Origin: Allolobophora icterica
Taxonomy: Eukaryota > Annelida > Clitellata > Crassiclitellata > Lumbricidae
Direction: 5' to 3'
NCBI GenBank assembly: GCA_963556255.1
Contig: OY744605.1
Span: 85,821,021-85,885,020, forward strand
DNA length: 64,000 nucleotides
In this document: in pieces, positions 63,508-64,000 of the stretch
Position numbering within the stretch: the stretch's first letter is position 1
Layout: each line of letters opens with the position of its first letter
Notes under the pieces: model-generated
Seen by the model: only the letters and a program-made list of their open reading frames with translations
Told to the model about the DNA's origin: nothing
Databases searched by the model: none
Translations under genes and position numbers: made by a program

Positions 63508-64000
63508 GCTGCGTCAGGTCAAAGAATAGTCAAAAGGAGGTCGGAGGAGGTAGAGTAGCTCACTGTAGCTGCTAGGGCGTGTGTTGTTGAATTCGAGAAT
63601 TGGAAGGCGAAGAATTTGGTGAGTCAGAGTATGAATTCTTGAAGAGGTCACACTTCAGTTTTGAGTGGAAAGCCAGAGGAGTGACAGAGGAGCGTGAGGA
63701 GATAATGGTGGATGATTGGCAATAATGATGGAGGAATAGAAAATTTGCAGAATTAAGAGGGAAGATCTATAGTTCCAGAGACGTCGTGCAGTGTGGGATA
63801 TAGCTATGGAGGAGAACTTGAGATGAGTAATGACCGGGGATCCAAAACCGACTGAGATACGAGAATCATCGAGTAGAGCGAGTTGGCTGAATGGTGAAGA
63901 GTTCGAGTAGATAGTTGGGCTGAGAATATTGTAGGGAGTCGGGAGTCGTAAGTTGACCATATGACTATGAACTGGATTTGCTCTGGTATCATTAGCCAAT
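63508..64000 (-). mobile_element. Probable CR1-group LINE carboxy end
   Basis: The minus strand is open for 114 codons (63999-63655) and contains Ile-Ser-His-Thr-Ala-Arg-Arg-Leu-Trp-Asn, which resembles the (A)xxLWNxLP motif at the end of CR1-group proteins. The segment 63508-63740 recurs at 37410-37670. No RT core is in view. Confidence 0.4.

Noticed and set aside
62971..63558. 195-codon plus-strand frame across the N gap
   Set aside because: It is antisense to the LINE polyprotein and reads through N as unknown residues.

Overview
This is repeat-dense, AT-rich nuclear DNA from an animal. I see no bacterial gene, operon, rRNA, CRISPR array or intact host gene. The mix of elements (CR1/L2-like, RTE-like and I-clade LINEs, tRNA-derived SINEs, hAT, piggyBac-type and Helitron-type elements, plus long TA, GA and CCA microsatellites) fits an invertebrate metazoan, perhaps marine. 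I cannot name the species. A 200-base run of N at 63308-63507 is an assembly gap.

The substrate is an old family of host repeat units, duplicated in both orientations. It is best seen in 0.8-2.5, 4.2-5.5, 13.7-15.0, 16.4-18.9, 22.4-33.1, 36-49.2, 56.0 and 60.3-61.1 kb. The units carry relics that look like short protein-coding exons: a WD40 repeat with its splice acceptor (best copy 27692-27838), a carboxy-terminal exon ending in Leu-Arg-His-Leu-stop (best copy 22979-23155) and a His-Lys-Met-Ser-Leu-Asn motif. The units also share a short box (GACACCTYTAA) followed by a TATA-like sequence. By my hand count, about 24 of some 36 copies place the two starts exactly 29 bases apart, and many have a third box (GATGTCG-like) 36 bases further upstream. 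This three-box architecture is the most unusual signal in the window. It can be read as a promoter array or as the 3' ends of decayed exons with flanking sequence, and I keep both readings open.

Mobile elements are inserted into these units, often with readable boundaries. Layout: piggyBac-type 108-777; LINE 2.64-4.18; LINE 5.94-7.44; LINE 8.23-10.21; RTE-like LINE 10487-11419 with a 9-base target duplication; LINE 11.6-12.45; hAT 12682-13261 with a perfect 8-base target duplication; Helitron-type 15607-16337; CR1-like LINE 18.95-21.89; a tandem segmental duplication (22.4-26.8 and 28.2-33.1 kb); piggyBac-type 33228-34528 with a transposase tail relic; hAT 42840-43192; hAT 44332-45384 with a perfect 8-base target duplication; a 61-base near-perfect hairpin at 46123; a nearly intact I-clade LINE (about 49.26-55.97 kb); and two tail-to-tail LINEs (56.46-57.95 plus strand, 58.01-60.2 minus strand) followed by a third (61.56-63.3).

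Functionally, the only long open reading frames belong to retrotransposons. The I-clade element has a gag-like ORF1 and an endonuclease/RT/RNase H ORF2 broken by one in-frame stop. Three other RT frames are open for 0.9-2.2 kb with zero to two lesions, so the locus has been hit by LINEs recently as well as anciently.
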